A stretch of 64,000 nt of DNA from Tremella fuciformis (lineage: Eukaryota; Basidiomycota; Tremellomycetes; Tremellales; Tremellaceae), in assembly GCA_032768795.1 (NCBI GenBank), contig CP136492.1, positions 2,046,001 to 2,110,000 of the forward strand, in the 5' to 3' direction. The translations under genes were made by a program, and so were the position numbers. The notes under the pieces were generated by a model that was not told the DNA's origin, made no database searches, and saw only the letters and a list, made by a program, of their open reading frames with translations. Positions 30,245-41,961 of the stretch are shown here, piece by piece. The number at the start of each line of letters is the position of its first letter. The first letter of the stretch is position 1.

Positions 30245-30910
30245 ATGTCCACCCAAAGTCCACCTGGAATCTCAGCAGCGACCCTCATCCCGCTCTTCGG
30301 ACTCTCACCCACCGACGCTGCATTGACGGCCTTCCTCGAATCCCTCGCGCCGTCTGTACCCCAGCCAGAGATCGCCACCTACCCAGACGAGGCATTCTAC
30401 ACTTACGCCCCCCTCGGCCTCGTGCTTTCCTTCGTCCCCTCTTCGACCAAAGTCCTGGGGCTGGACCGTATCGACTTCTTCGCCCCGTCTCCGCCTCTTC
30501 CACCACCCTCACGCCATCGGCGCAAAGTCCAGCCGACGTTCTCAACTCCGCCGGCGGTGACATTCACGTTTCCGTCCACCACCCTGGCCCTGCCCCCAAG
30601 AGACGGCGAACCCGGACCCACCATCGACCGTCCAGGGCAGCTGGTCGTCAAGCCCCGGACGACAGGCCGGGAGTTCGTCTCGTGTTTCGGCGGGCCGAGC
30701 AAGAGGGGCAGACAAGCGGGCTTCGTGCCGACTTATCTGGAATGGGGCAGGGTGGACATTGTGGGCTGTCAAGGAGAGGAGGTGGGGTTGGGGGTGATGA
30801 TTGAGCTCAGGGAGAAGATGGAGGATGGGCTGGATGTGACGCCGAGCGATGTCTGGACCAAGGCGGCTGATTGGGAGTGGAGCTGTTTGAAGATCTTTAA
30901 GGCGAGCTGA
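30245..30910 (+). CDS. Hypothetical protein
   Basis: A 221-residue intronless frame with ATG at 30245. It has no signal peptide or membrane segment. The N-terminus (ATLIPLFGLSPTDAALTAFL) is helical-looking, the centre is Pro-rich and the C-terminal half (FGGPSKRGRQAGFVPTYLEW, VGLGVMIELREKMEDGLD) looks like an ordered domain. I do not recognise the family. Codon use and lack of stops across 666 bp, plus its tight fit between two genes, argue that it is real. It is convergent with the proteasome gene. Confidence 0.65.
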   Translation: MSTQSPPGISAATLIPLFGLSPTDAALTAFLESLAPSVPQPEIATYPDEAFYTYAPLGLVLSFVPSSTKVLGLDRIDFFAPSPPLPPPSRHRRKVQPTFSTPPAVTFTFPSTTLALPPRDGEPGPTIDRPGQLVVKPRTTGREFVSCFGGPSKRGRQAGFVPTYLEWGRVDIVGCQGEEVGLGVMIELREKMEDGLDVTPSDVWTKAADWEWSCLKIFKAS

Positions 30911-31143
30911 GACCTCATTGAGGCTGTACCTCTTGGCGAGAGTCAAGATCCAATGGACGGCGCAACAGCGCTTCTCAGGTCAACGGTCCATCTGATATAG
31001 GCAAGCACTACGACCTTGAGCGACCAAAAAACCTTCGCGGTCGCTGGGGTTGCGACCCAGCCTGGATGCCCCTTTACACGACAGAGCCCCTGGCCCAGAG
31101 CCAACGGACAGTTGCTATGCACATGCATCATGCCCTATCATGC

Positions 31144-32272
31144 TTATGCCGCAATGCCCTCGATGAGCTGCTTCAGCTCGGCCTCGCTGATGATCTGGAA
31201 TCCGTTCTCCTTTGTGACCTGTGGATCAGCCTCGACACTGCGTCAAAGCATGACTCACCTGAGCAAGCTGAACATTGTTGTCGTCTAGCTTCTCCTCCAT
31301 CACCTGTTTGAGCACTTTCAGAGCCAAGGCGTGGGCTTCTTGCAGTGTCATTTGCTGCGAGTCAGCTGGTCCATCCTCTGCTTGGCAGAAAATGCGGGAT
31401 GCAGACCTTGTGGAAAGCATCCTGCAAGCTCTGTTGTGCAGCGTCGGATCCTGATCCAATCGCTTTGGCGTCATACCGAGTGAAAGTACCAGAGGGGTCT
31501 GCGTGGAAACTGCTCATTAGATGTGCGTGGCACAGCCCGTCATCTGCACGAACAGTTGTGGTCCTTTCTCGTCGATACCGGCAATGAGCAATGCGACGCC
31601 GAATGGCCGGGACTGGGCATCAGCTTTGTCCGACCTCGCCCTTCCAGCTTCAAACAGTTATGGCAAAGATGGGATGTATAGGGTTGGGGGCTCACCATCA
31701 ACGCATCATCATCCTCGACACTCTCTCCAAACCGCAATGCCAAGTCGCACACCGCCTGAGTACAGCTCTCCACCCCTATCGGCTCATCGTAGGTGAACGC
31801 GTGCATCTGTCCCGTCACTCTTGCGTGGTCCACCATTGTCCGCGCGTCGGCCGTGAGTCCCGACATGGCACATCCGATATGGGTGTCGATCTCCATGATC
31901 TTCTCGATAGTGGAGGTCTCGAGGAGGGGAGAGGGGACGCGTTTTTCCACAGCGAGGATGACGCCGTGGGGTGTCGTGATGCCGACCGTTGTGGAGCCGA
32001 GCTAACGTGTGAGCATGGACACTTCAGCCAGCGGCAAGGGGCTCACCTTGATGGCCTCCATAGCATATTCGACTGAAATGTCAGCTTGGCCCTGTGACGA
32101 CTTCTGTGCGGCGGACCTTGGAACAAGCGGCCCTGCGTGTCAGCTTTGTCCTGCGATACCACAGGGAGGCCCCACCTCTGGTGAGAAGGTGTTGACGCCG
32201 CGGTCATACTCTGACCTGACACTTGTGAGCTCCTGCTTCTGTACCAAGTTGCACTTACCGTGTGAGGAACAT
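31144..32272 (-). CDS. PUP2: 20S proteasome subunit alpha type-5
   Basis: One of seven alpha subunits forming the outer rings of the 20S proteasome, which gate substrate entry. Nine coding exons (32272-32259, 32215-32176, 32132-32117, 32072-32047, 32001-31696, 31612-31554, 31509-31407, 31354-31259, 31218-31144) give 244 residues, the normal length. The N-terminus [20 protein letters not shown] and then [19 protein letters not shown] is the alpha-subunit signature. [21 protein letters not shown] and [10 protein letters not shown] are all in place. As expected for an alpha subunit, the catalytic Thr of beta subunits is absent. Two coding exons are 14 and 16 nt. The symbol follows yeast naming (PSMA5 in animals). 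Confidence 0.95.
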
Positions 32273-33648
32273 GTCGAGCTACAGTCGTATCGGGCTGATT
32301 TCGGCGCAAGGATGTCTTGGAATGGCCTTTGTGTTCTCAAGACGTTACGGTCGCGCGATCAAGCTCGATGAGAAAGTAAAGCTGTGATGGAATGACTATG
32401 GTCAACGCTGTCGCGGTCAAAGACAGGAGCTGCTCGTGACGACGAAGCGTCGTCAATATTACGTAATTGTGTGAGATCTAAGGATGAACATGTCGCCGTC
32501 GCAAGCTGCATGCATGCTGTCGACAGCGTGTCGAGATGCCTTTGCATTTTACTCGCAGCATGACCACAAGCTCATGCTACCCGCTGCTCTACGACCTGCG
32601 TGTTCGCCGACCTGACACCATGCAAAGCGGGCAAAATACCTACTGTCCAAGGTGTCTTGAGTAGTGGTGCCTTAAAACCCGTCTTCAGGAACCATGACCA
32701 GACAATAGCATCTCTGGTGCCATGCAGCCCTGCCCGCACCGAGCGCAATGGGACGCCCGTCATGCACATGGTTTTCCAAGCCACGGTCGGTGACAACGGG
32801 TGCCGCTGGCCGTCGACCATCCACGATGCACGGGTGTCAGCCGTGATTTTCACCGCTTTGGGGTGTTTCCGGTGCTCGGATGCCCTCACGGCGAGACATG
32901 GACACGACACGGAGAGTCGGAAGCAAGCGTATATAAGGGGGTCGGATGTGCTTCTATCTTCATTGTTCTTTCCCCCTCTTCCCTTTCGACCACCAGCGAC
33001 CATCCTCGACTACATCTCTTTGGTCCTTGACAAACGAGTAAGGCGACGGCAAAAGAGTGAGTGTCTCTGTCTTGGTTGGATTGATTATCGGCTGTTCCGA
33101 TAACTGAGTGGGCCGTGCCTGGAAACGTTGCTCTCGCCGCCGCGACTGACCGGACCTCTCTGCACACCTAACCCACTTCCGCTTCTTCTCCTTCCTCTTC
33201 GTCCTTGTACCCCCTTCCCCTCGACCAACGCTCGTTCTGCATCGTGACTGTCTCGCTGCGAGCCCTTGCCGGCCCTCGCCGAGGTGAGAACACTGCGCGA
33301 AGGACGGCCGCGGTCTCCCCTCGCCCCGGCCGGGTGGCGAAACGACCTCGGCACGGGGTTGAGGGGTTGATCAGGAGCGAGTCAGCGGTCTGTGCGGTAT
33401 CGACATAAGTTACATCACTTTCACCTTCTCTCATTGTGGTGTTGCATCTCTATTCTCCATCTTGGACTGTACTGGGAACGTTGCCGAGACTGCGTTGAGA
33501 CACCTCTGCGACCGCTGCATTCGGTCGAACATCCTTTGACCGCCAGGATCCCGTACCCACCAACGCTTCTCGGCTGGGTTCAGATTCCTGGCTCATCAGC
33601 GTATCCGACATCCCTCCCGCTGCCCGTCTTCGTCAAGAAGGGCTTACG
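32273..33648 (+). promoter_or_regulatory. Shared upstream region of PSMA5 and the RBR ligase, with a TATA box
   Basis: A divergent 1.4-kb spacer. TATATAAGG at 32930-32938 lies about 710 bp before the RBR ATG, followed by pyrimidine-rich leader sequence and possible donors (GTGAGTG near 33057, GTGAGAA near 33284). An intron-containing 5' leader or a separate non-coding transcript is possible. No coding frame is convincing. Confidence 0.4.
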
Positions 33649-36525
33649 ATGCAACCCGCCAATGATATCTACACCATCGATTCCGACGACGACATTATAC
33701 CCCTCAACGAGGCGCCCGAGCTGTTCAAGAAGAAGCCAGCCAACCGCTCTGATCCTATTGAGATCCCCGACTCGCCGGAGGCGCTAAGACCAATCATCAG
33801 GCGCACGACAGAGCTACCTTGTCCGCTCAAGAAACGTTCCCACCAAGTCGCTTTTGATGATGAGGAGGATGAACTCGATCAGCCCGGCCCTTCGAAACGT
33901 GTGGTCGACCGCAAGCCGTCTCCCGCCGCGCTCGCTCTGGGCTGGGATCTCTCGCCCGACGACCTCGCTCCGCCCCATGCCCCATTGTCCGACGACGCTT
34001 CTCAAGCAGGTTCGTCTACAGAACCTTTGGCCCCGCCAGTCGGCGACGCCAAGTCTCTTCTCCCCGGCGTGCTAGAGATTCTGCCTGATCTATGCTCAAC
34101 TTGGGCAATGGAGAAGCTGGAAGCGCAGCTCGCCCAGGGTCAGCTCGGCAATTGCGTCGCGACCGTTCTTGCTATGGCTCTGGAAGTCGAAGGCGGTTAT
34201 CCGATTGCGCAAAAGTCGGAGGTGGCCAAGCCAGCGGCCGTCCGGCCTATCGACTACAAGTGCAAGACTTTTCGGGTGAAAGAGAGACGGGGATTCGAAT
34301 ACTCCTCGCAATGCTTAGCATGGCTAGACGCGCACTTTCGCTTCATCCCAGTCCAATTGTGAGTATTTGTCACTCTGCACGCTGAACCTGAGAGCTCAAA
34401 TCCAGTATCAAAAACACCTGGATGAGAAATCCTCAACTCGTGACCGGCTACTACGCCCTCAAGGAAGCTTCCGCTCAACAACCGACGCCATTCCAGGTAT
34501 TGCGTAAGGCGCGTGCTCGGTGTGCATACAAGGGGAAGGCGAAAGAGGAGGCTCCCGTCTTGGAAGACGGGGATCCGTTTGTGCTGCCGGAGACGACTTC
34601 CCCCGACCAAGGCAAGGGGGAATTCGAGAGGGAGCGAGCGGCCCTACTTCGGCTGATTGGTGCGTCAAATATCCCAAGCCCTGCGAGAAGCTTACAGGCA
34701 GATGATGAAGAGAAGGTGATCGCGGCCGCCGACCAAAAGCAACAGGCCATCGAAGAAGCCATAGCCGATGGGTCAGCCGTGCAGTGTTGCATATGCTTCT
34801 CAGAAGATGTTCCCGTGAGTCGCCGAATATCCGGGCGATCAAGGCTGACGAGCAGACCGACATGTTTTATTGCCCGAACGAGCATCCTTATTGCCATGAG
34901 TGCGCCCAAAAGCATGTCGAAATGCACCTCGAGCGAAGCAGTTACATCATCGTCTGCGGACATCAAGACGGGTGCGACACGCCGTTGACCGAAACAGAAA
35001 TCAATCGCTTCTTGTCCGCGACATCCCTCAAGCTGTACAACCGGATTAGACAGGCAAAAGAGCTTGATGAGGCAGACATAGAAGGCCTCGAAGGATGTCC
35101 GAGATGTCCCTTCGCCATGGTTCTGGACAACCCCGACGAGAAACTGTTCCGATGCCTCAATCAAGAATGTGGAGCGGTCACCTGCAGAAAATGCAAGCGC
35201 CTCGTGAGTCCTCTTTAGTGATACTTTTATGACTACTGACATCGCCAGGACCATATCCCAAAGATCTGCGCCGAGATGGAGGCCGATAGCAAACTCAACA
35301 AATTGCACGCCATAGAAGACGCTATGTCCGAAGCCTTGTTCCGAAGGTGCCCAAACGCGAAGTGCAGAAAGCCTTTTACGAAAGAAAGCGGGTGCAACAA
35401 AATGGTCTGCTCATCCTGCGGGGTGACCTCCTGCTACATGTGCCGCCAAATCATCAACAATGGGTATCAACATTTCGATCAAGACCCGCATGAGCCGGGT
35501 GTACCTCGCAAGTCCAATAAATGCCTGTTGTGGGATCGTGATCTCGCGCAGCAGGATGCTCGCGCCGTAGGTCGCCTTGCTTTCTGATCGCATATGGCTG
35601 ACAAACAGGTCATGGCAGCTCGAGATGCCGCTCAGGCCGAGGTTCGTGCGGCTGCTTCCGCCGAGGGTCTGATCCTAGAAGACCAGGAGATCGATGTGCA
35701 CGTCGATATGCCTGCTCCAGCGCCAGCGCCAGCCGGACGCGTCCCTCCTCCACCTGCGCAACTTCCGAACGTAGCAGGCGCAGGCGCTCGAAACCTCCCG
35801 GGAAATCTCCCGGTCCTAGGCGACTTGGTACCGATGGCCGTACAGAGGCAATTCCAGAACTTCAACTGGAATCAGTGGCCTGCATTCCCTGACGTGGGCT
35901 TGCCTCTCCCAGGGGTGGCTGGTATGGAAGGTGCCCCCGCACAGCCTTTGCAAAATGCTGCGGGCAATGCCGCGAATATGGCCCGCCGACTCGGCGATGC
36001 GGTGCCTTTGCAACGCCTGCCACCGGTCCCAGTCATGCAAGGAGCTCTGAACAGACCGAATTTACCTGATATGGCGCCTAATCTGCAACTTGCCCAGCAT
36101 CGTTAGTCTTCCTCGATTTCGGACCTTTGTATGTCACCTAGGGACTGCGCCGACCTGCAGGTGCCAATCAGCCTGATCTGTTACAACAAGCGCGCCAACA
36201 GCAAGCCGACATCGCTGGCGCGCTCGTCCGCATGCGCCAAGTCCTGGCGCCACAAGCTCCTCGAGGAGCTCCTCCAGCCGAAGTTGTCAATCATCCACAA
36301 CCCGTTGCACTCCAGCCCAACGACCTTCGTCATGTTCGATTCGACGAGCCTCCCGCTCCGCCGGCTCCCGATGCGGCCCAGAGGAACGACGATATGCAGC
36401 AAATTCTCCGCCATCGACACGAGCGAAACGAACAGATGGCCAGACTCCGGCAGGCTAGACGTGCTCTACGACGACAGCGCGAGGAGCGCGAACAGCAGCT
36501 CGGGGCTGCCGCCGCGTTGACCTGA
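33649..36525 (+). CDS. RBR-type E3 ubiquitin ligase, RNF216/TRIAD3-like
   Basis: Six exons (33649-34358, 34406-34814, 34856-35203, 35249-35566, 35609-36101, 36161-36525) give 880 residues. The N-terminal third is acidic and low in complexity (YTIDSDDDIIPL). RING1 is CCICFSEDVP...FYCPNEHPYCHEC. An in-between-RING region follows (CPRCPFAMVLDN...CRKCKRL). RING2 is CPNAKC...SGCNKMVCSSCGVTSCYMC; by analogy with other RBR enzymes the Cys of SGCN would take ubiquitin from the E2. NNGYQHFDQDP after RING2 resembles RNF216. The C-terminal 250 residues are Pro/Ala/Gln-rich and end in a basic coiled-coil-like helix. Substrate unknown. Confidence 0.88.
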
Positions 36526-37110
36526 ATACACCTTTTAGAGTCGAGTCTCGTCTCTATCCCCCGATTTTGGACAATACTCCTTCACTGCAGCATTCACTTC
36601 GCCCTCGCTCCCTCATTAGGTCGAGCGTTATTTACGATCCCTACTCATCAGAAGTCCGCGAAACGATCACGAAACCCACGTCCTCACGACCACTCGACCT
36701 GCTACGTTCATACATCCCTTGGTTTCTCCAGTCTTGTCTTTTCTTTTTGGTTCTAGCTATAGATGAGGCGGTACGCGACGAATAGATCGCGTCATGCATG
36801 GCACGTTCGTTATATATCTGAATCAAAGCCTTGGCCGAGGTGGAAATGATCAGCTGATTTCCAATACGCGCCAAGTGACGCACGCTTCTGGGCGATTGAA
36901 AGTTCCAGGATCTCTGCTGACCTTGAACTGCCTGCGGCTTCGCCTGTATCTTCCTCCTTTGTCTTTTGGATTTGTTACATGTCGGTGGCCTCAGTCACCA
37001 GCCCGAAATGCTTCGGGCTCGACCACCACGAACGTTCCGCCTCGCTAAAGGCCGAGACCGCGAACAACAGAAGCGCTCAAGTGGGCTTCTTATCATAGGG
37101 TAAGAAATTG
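36526..37110. other. Intergenic, no gene recognised
   Basis: Downstream of the RBR gene; only short frames without supporting features. Confidence 0.5.
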
Positions 37111-37119
37111 TATATAATA
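37111..37119 (+). promoter_or_regulatory. TATA box of the gene at 37208
   Basis: TATATAATA, 97 bp before the ATG; the following bases up to the ATG are pyrimidine-rich. Confidence 0.55.
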
Positions 37120-37207
37120 GAGTGAACAGGGAGACTGTCAAGACCCACTTCCCTTCCGCTTTCTTACTGCTGTTGCACGTCTTTTACCGCACAATCACTT
37201 ATACATC

Positions 37208-37922
37208 ATGGACGATAACAAATACAACTCTGACCACCAGGACAGCTCGTCACACGGCCGATACTACACAAGTGGGCATCCGTCAGATGACGACAAGGAC
37301 GACGCACGCACGGATCAGAACAGGGAGGCGCAGCCGGGTGCAACTTATCGCGCGAGGGCCGCTGCCCCGACTCCCCTGCGCTTCACTACAGTCGCACCGT
37401 CGGACTCGAGCACAGCTGGTCCACCCCCGCCTAATTATGATAAGTCCCTGCCCCAGAGTCCTACCAGTGCTACCAGTCATGCTTCCTCGCAAGGCACAGG
37501 CGGATTTATACCCCTTGGCGGGAGTCGAGGAACTTTCCTGGGGCCTGAAGGCGTACAGATGAATGTGAATGTGGCAGAGAATGGATTCATCTTTTACAAC
37601 TTCCGAAGCCCCACCGGTGCGTCCTGCCATCAATGGCTTCCACTCACGTGATGATCGGCGTGCTGACCTCTGCTCAGCCTCGCTGGCGGCTTCAAGCCCG
37701 CGGTCCCCTGTGTCGCGGCGACCATATCCCGGTTCCCCTCTGTCTGGGCGTTTCTCCGACTCTGGGGGACAAGGTCGTCCAACCTCTCCGACTGGTGGCT
37801 TCGAAGACACGGACGCCGCTCCGTATTACACACTCTCGGAGAAGGAGCGCGAAGATCGATGGAAACGTCAGTCTGACCAATCCCAGCAAGAGCGTGGCGA
37901 CTCCGGCGGGTTCCGCCCATAG
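37208..37922 (+). CDS. Ser/Pro-rich disordered protein, array gene A
   Basis: Exon 1 (37208-37616) and exon 2 (37678-37922) join over a 61-nt intron into 217 residues. The N-terminus is Asp/Ser-rich. PPPPNYDKSLPQSP is followed by a short ordered-looking part (FIPLGGSRGTFLGPEGVQMN, ENGFIFYNFRSPTG). The C-terminal half is Ser/Pro/Gly-rich and ends in a charged segment (YTLSEKEREDRWKRQ). No signal peptide or membrane segment. First of ten head-to-tail plus-strand genes of this style. Function is unknown. Confidence 0.7.
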
Positions 37923-38562
37923 TAGCATACATAGCATACAATACACATCATGTATACATGACTCGTTCATCGCCATTGCCAAGGCCCAGGGGCTTATGTG
38001 GAAGGAATCAAAACCAATGGGGGCGTCATGACCAGTGCACTGTCCGGCGTTATCGATTGGAACTACCTTCTCATGGCAGTCCTGCTTCCGCTTCAGAAAT
38101 GGTGGCCCATGTCAGCGGTCACACTTTACAGCTTGTGCATTCCCATCGGCAATCTGATCTAAGACTGCTTGACAGGTCACTTGCCCACACGGATCTTACA
38201 TCTCGCCCTTGCAAGTGTATGGCACGGAGTCATCACCGAATCATCGCCGAAAAAGGAGAGTCTCGGTCTCGCTCAGTAGGGCTTGCTTGCCGCTGGGCCG
38301 TACAGATATTCAATGCCGACTGAGCTGATTCTGCTCTGCGAATCTTGGCTCTCTTCCTCCTTTCTGCTTCGGACAAGCTTCGACTCGGCGCCGCGGGCAT
38401 GGGCGAGACCTGTCGGAAGCTTGGCTTGGCGCTTGAAATCTCGTCGGGCTCCCGGCGAAGCGAGCGACTTTCTTTGCGCTCCGACGGTCCCAAGAAAGGA
38501 GCGACTTGCTTCGGAGCCCGAGGTGGCCGAAGCGATGTGATTCGACGAGAGCTTGACACGGG
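37923..38562. other. Intergenic, no gene recognised
   Basis: Between array genes A and B; no frame with family-like composition. Confidence 0.45.
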
Positions 38563-38569
38563 TATAAAG
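38563..38569 (+). promoter_or_regulatory. TATA box of array gene B
   Basis: TATAAAG, 94 bp before the ATG at 38657. Confidence 0.6.
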
Positions 38570-38656
38570 CCGCCTGACTGGTCTGATCATTCAGTGTTTA
38601 AGTTTCCACCCAATACATACAACGCCCTCGTTGCATAGCGAAGTCGCTGTCTCGTC

Positions 38657-39086
38657 ATGAAGAACACATTGAAGAAGATGTTCTCCAGGTCCAACATGAC
38701 CAAGAGAGATGGCACTGCTCCGGACAACGACCCCCCATCGAGCCGCGGTGGAGGGGATGATGATAATGGGCAGGCCGGATCTGCCTCGAATGATGCAGGG
38801 TCATATGGAACGCCTGATTGGCTTAAGAAGGCGGCGGCTGATCCAAAGCCACCTGCGCCCGCGCAATCAGAACCGCCTACTGGTGAGTAAGACTGGGGAG
38901 CCATCGCGTTCCAGCCCCCTTGGATCCACGCTGACAGTCGTAGACACTCGGCGATCAGTCTACCTGGACTCCAGTAAAGATGATGCTTCTGGCGCTCCTG
39001 CTGGCAGCTCGACAGTTGCACCATCGTCTACAACGCAGCCCCCCTCGTACGCGCCATCCTCTAGCTTCGGAGGGCGCTTGAAATAG
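38657..39086 (+). CDS. Small Ser/Pro-rich protein, array gene B
   Basis: Exon 1 (38657-38882) and exon 2 (38944-39086) give 122 residues over a 61-nt intron. The N-terminus (MKNTLKKMFSRSNMTKRDG) is basic and could form an amphipathic helix that touches membranes. An Asp/Gly/Ser stretch, PDWLKKAAADPKPP and a Ser/Thr/Pro tail ending SSFGGRLK follow. It has no cysteine and no signal peptide. Function is unknown; the basic start recurs in array gene D. Confidence 0.7.
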
Positions 39087-39848
39087 TTGTTCGACTCTCA
39101 ACGGGACTATCAGCCTCGAGCAGGCAAGAGGAGGCGTTGGTAGAAGGTTGCGGCAGCAAGGGCATAGCGTTCTGCACTGCCTGACCCTCCTCTACACCCC
39201 TCTAATGTACCATTCTTGGAATTATGCACCAATCGCACTGAATCTCATATTCGTGTGACCGGAAGTTGTCCATTTCTGAAGGCGGATACCTTCTCGAACC
39301 AGAAATCGTGTGTGATACGTAACATTACTCTATCACTTCTACCAGAGACACCCGTTTCCAAAGAAGAAGGCTAAAGGAGGAACGTTAGCCATCGTTGCCG
39401 ATGGCGTCTGCACTCGCGGCCTTGACGCCCACTCAGTGATAGTAAAGCCTAGCAATGCGAAGCCGGGTAGAGACCACTCCCTTGAGACAGGCCAGCATGC
39501 CCTATTCGCCCTTCGCAAGAGGCTTCTCTGACCCGGATTGAACAGGACACACGTCACATCCGAGTCGGAGTGACTTGGACAAGACTCTTTGCCACACGTA
39601 ACAACTTGTGGCGCAGACGCCGGGCGGAGCGCCGAACTCAGGTTTCGATACAGGAGGTGTTGCGCCGCACGCATCTTCCGTGAAGGCTGGCATTTCCGGG
39701 CCGGCGATCACGGCCATGTGAAACGGCCGAAGTTCTGCTGTCTGCTCACTAGCTCCGGCCGTGCGCAAGAAACCCTCTACAACCGACAACGTGAAACCGA
39801 TCGGAGTCTTCCGTGCGTGTTGGAGAGCCCCTAAGCCTTATCAGTGAA
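39087..39848. other. Intergenic, no gene recognised
   Basis: No frame with convincing features between array genes B and C. Confidence 0.45.
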
Positions 39849-39855
39849 TATAAAG
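39849..39855 (+). promoter_or_regulatory. TATA box of array gene C
   Basis: TATAAAG, 116 bp before the ATG at 39965. Confidence 0.55.
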
Positions 39856-39964
39856 GGTAGATCGCTTAAGAGATGAAACAGAATTCGTTTGCGAGCGGAG
39901 AACTCAACCTAGACAGCCGCTTCCGCTCACGGCGGGCTCCCGCTGATCAGAGTACGGTATAAGA

Positions 39965-40680
39965 ATGAGGGCGAGTAAGCGACCGGGGGAACATCCCCGT
40001 CCGTTCGAGACCTTTGCGCCGAGTGACGACAAGATTGCCATACACCCTGAGATCATGCCCTTCCTCAGGCGCTCGTCTGGCTCATCCAGCACCAGTAGAG
40101 AACCCTCTACTCCGGCACCGACCGCAACGGTAGTCAGTTTGGACTCTGCAACTGCTCTTGGACAGGAGGTTCCAATCTCAACTAGGTCTGTTGGGTCGCC
40201 GGCATCGCCCCCACGGGCCTCCGTCACGCAGCCAATCTCGTCTTACTCGCCTTCCGCCTCACCCACCCAAGCTTCGGTGAGCTCGCTGAGCACTGCCAAA
40301 GGTTCCTCTGTATCTTGGCTTCGAAAGCTCAAGACCGGTTCTGGGACGAAGATCGAGGATAAAGATCTTCTTACGCCACTGACAACACTCCCTGAGACCC
40401 AATCGCCCCCATCCCATACATCAGGTGACTCAATCGTAGGAAGCTAAAGGTCAAATCAGTGCTGATAAATTCAGGCGACACGCACCCGACGACCCAGGCG
40501 AGCCAGACGACCCCAACGAATCCGACAAGCCTCACGAGCCCGACAACGCCCACGAGCCCCACAAGGCGGAAGAGAACCACGGGATCGGGGCCGACGTCGC
40601 CTGTGAAGGGTTCAGCAGACGACGCCAAGAAGAGGTCTGGCGGGGTGTTCCGTGAGGAGTTTGAAGAACCGTGGATCTGA
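39965..40680 (+). CDS. Ser/Thr/Pro-rich disordered protein, array gene C
   Basis: Exon 1 (39965-40424) and exon 2 (40475-40680) give 221 residues from the first ATG, or 191 from the in-frame ATG at 40055 (MPFLRRSSGSS). The body is Ser/Thr/Pro-rich with one basic patch (SWLRKLKTGSGTK). Exon 2 opens with a low-complexity run of TTPT/TSPT units and ends acidic (FREEFEEPWI). The choice of start is unsure. The TATA position slightly favours the first ATG, but similarity of style to genes B and D favours the second. Confidence 0.65.
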
Positions 40681-41961
40681 GGGTCGAACCGTCAGCAAGA
40701 TAAGGCCGCCAAGCGGAAGGGTTACACTCGTTGCCGAATAGGACAGGTACTGTATACATACCGGAACAACTTTCATCAGGCCAGAGTGACTTTTACTTTG
40801 TGCATTTGACCTTTCTCAGATGTGAGCCTCACCTTAGTCATGCGGATGATCATACACCGTCGCGGCGCCGTCTCTGCGGTGGAAGTGACAGACTCTCGAC
40901 GGAGTGCGCGCGGGAGTATGGACGGGATCGTGTCCAAAACACCGTTGAGCGCTCGTTTCCAAGACGCCTCATATTTGCGGCGTGCTTCTGCTCGTTTCCT
41001 ACTGTCCGTAAGGATCCCATTCAAGTCCCTTTTTCTGTTTGGAAGGGAATTTCCGAATGACTCGCGATAGTCGTCCACTTACATTCTATGTCGTGCAGAT
41101 CGTGATGATCGTGAGGTTCGGTTCACAGACTCTTTTGGTCGCTGAGAGGTAAGGGGTCTGTAAACTGGATGTATGCGAAGGTACTCCAGGAATATTGCAC
41201 CCGTGCATCATATGGTCACTTGCGAAGGTTCCTGGACGCACACTGTCGCGACTCAAGCTGTATGAAGCTGCGGCGGGTCCGACTCGATGCGTATGAAGAT
41301 CAATGGGAGGACCCTCGAAGAGGTGGGAACCGTGCCCCAAGGGAACGCTTAGGGATTGAATCGGGACACGAAATGATACAGCAGGCCCGCCCGTGCGGTG
41401 CTGCTAAGTTCAGACAACAAAGCCTGATGCCAATGACTGGCATTATGTAGACCATTCAACAATCGCTTGAACATCATGACAAGTGGCTGTGAGGTTTCAG
41501 TCCCTGCTCGCGAAGCTGGGCATTGGTGATTCGTCTTTCGCGGAGATGCCTCTGGCCCCAAGCAGACCTCGCGAGCTGCAGGCTCCTCTCTCGGCGAAGG
41601 AGTAATGTGCTCACACGAGGATCTGTGCAGGGAGCTGGAAAGAGGATCTTTGCAATGCTGCCACGGAAGCCACCTAGTTTACAAGTCGACTTCGGGTCAG
41701 AAAGGTCCTTCTGCACCACCCCCAACGTACTGTAAGCTCCCTTCTGCTTGTAAGCGCGAGAGCATCCTCACCCTTGACTGGACATTGGCAACAGCGTAGG
41801 GCTTCTCCGGAACCTTTGTCGGGACGTTGAAAGGCTCGACCTGTCAAAGGAAGCGCTAAGAACCACAAACCGAGTACAGCTTGGATTGAACAGGAGAGAA
41901 ATGGGCCTTTGAGCATTGCTCTTGTTCACGCCTTTCACGAACGACCGTCTCATCTCTCTCA
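40681..41961. other. Intergenic, possible gene remnants only
   Basis: Short frames at 41169-41450 and 41605-41799 include a GPSAPPPTY string reminiscent of array proteins, but neither has a convincing start and splice pattern. They could be decayed copies. Confidence 0.35.

Noticed and set aside
34659..34699. GT-AG segment in the RBR gene read as an intron
   Set aside because: Removing it brings a stop codon into frame, while leaving it in keeps the frame open to RING1.
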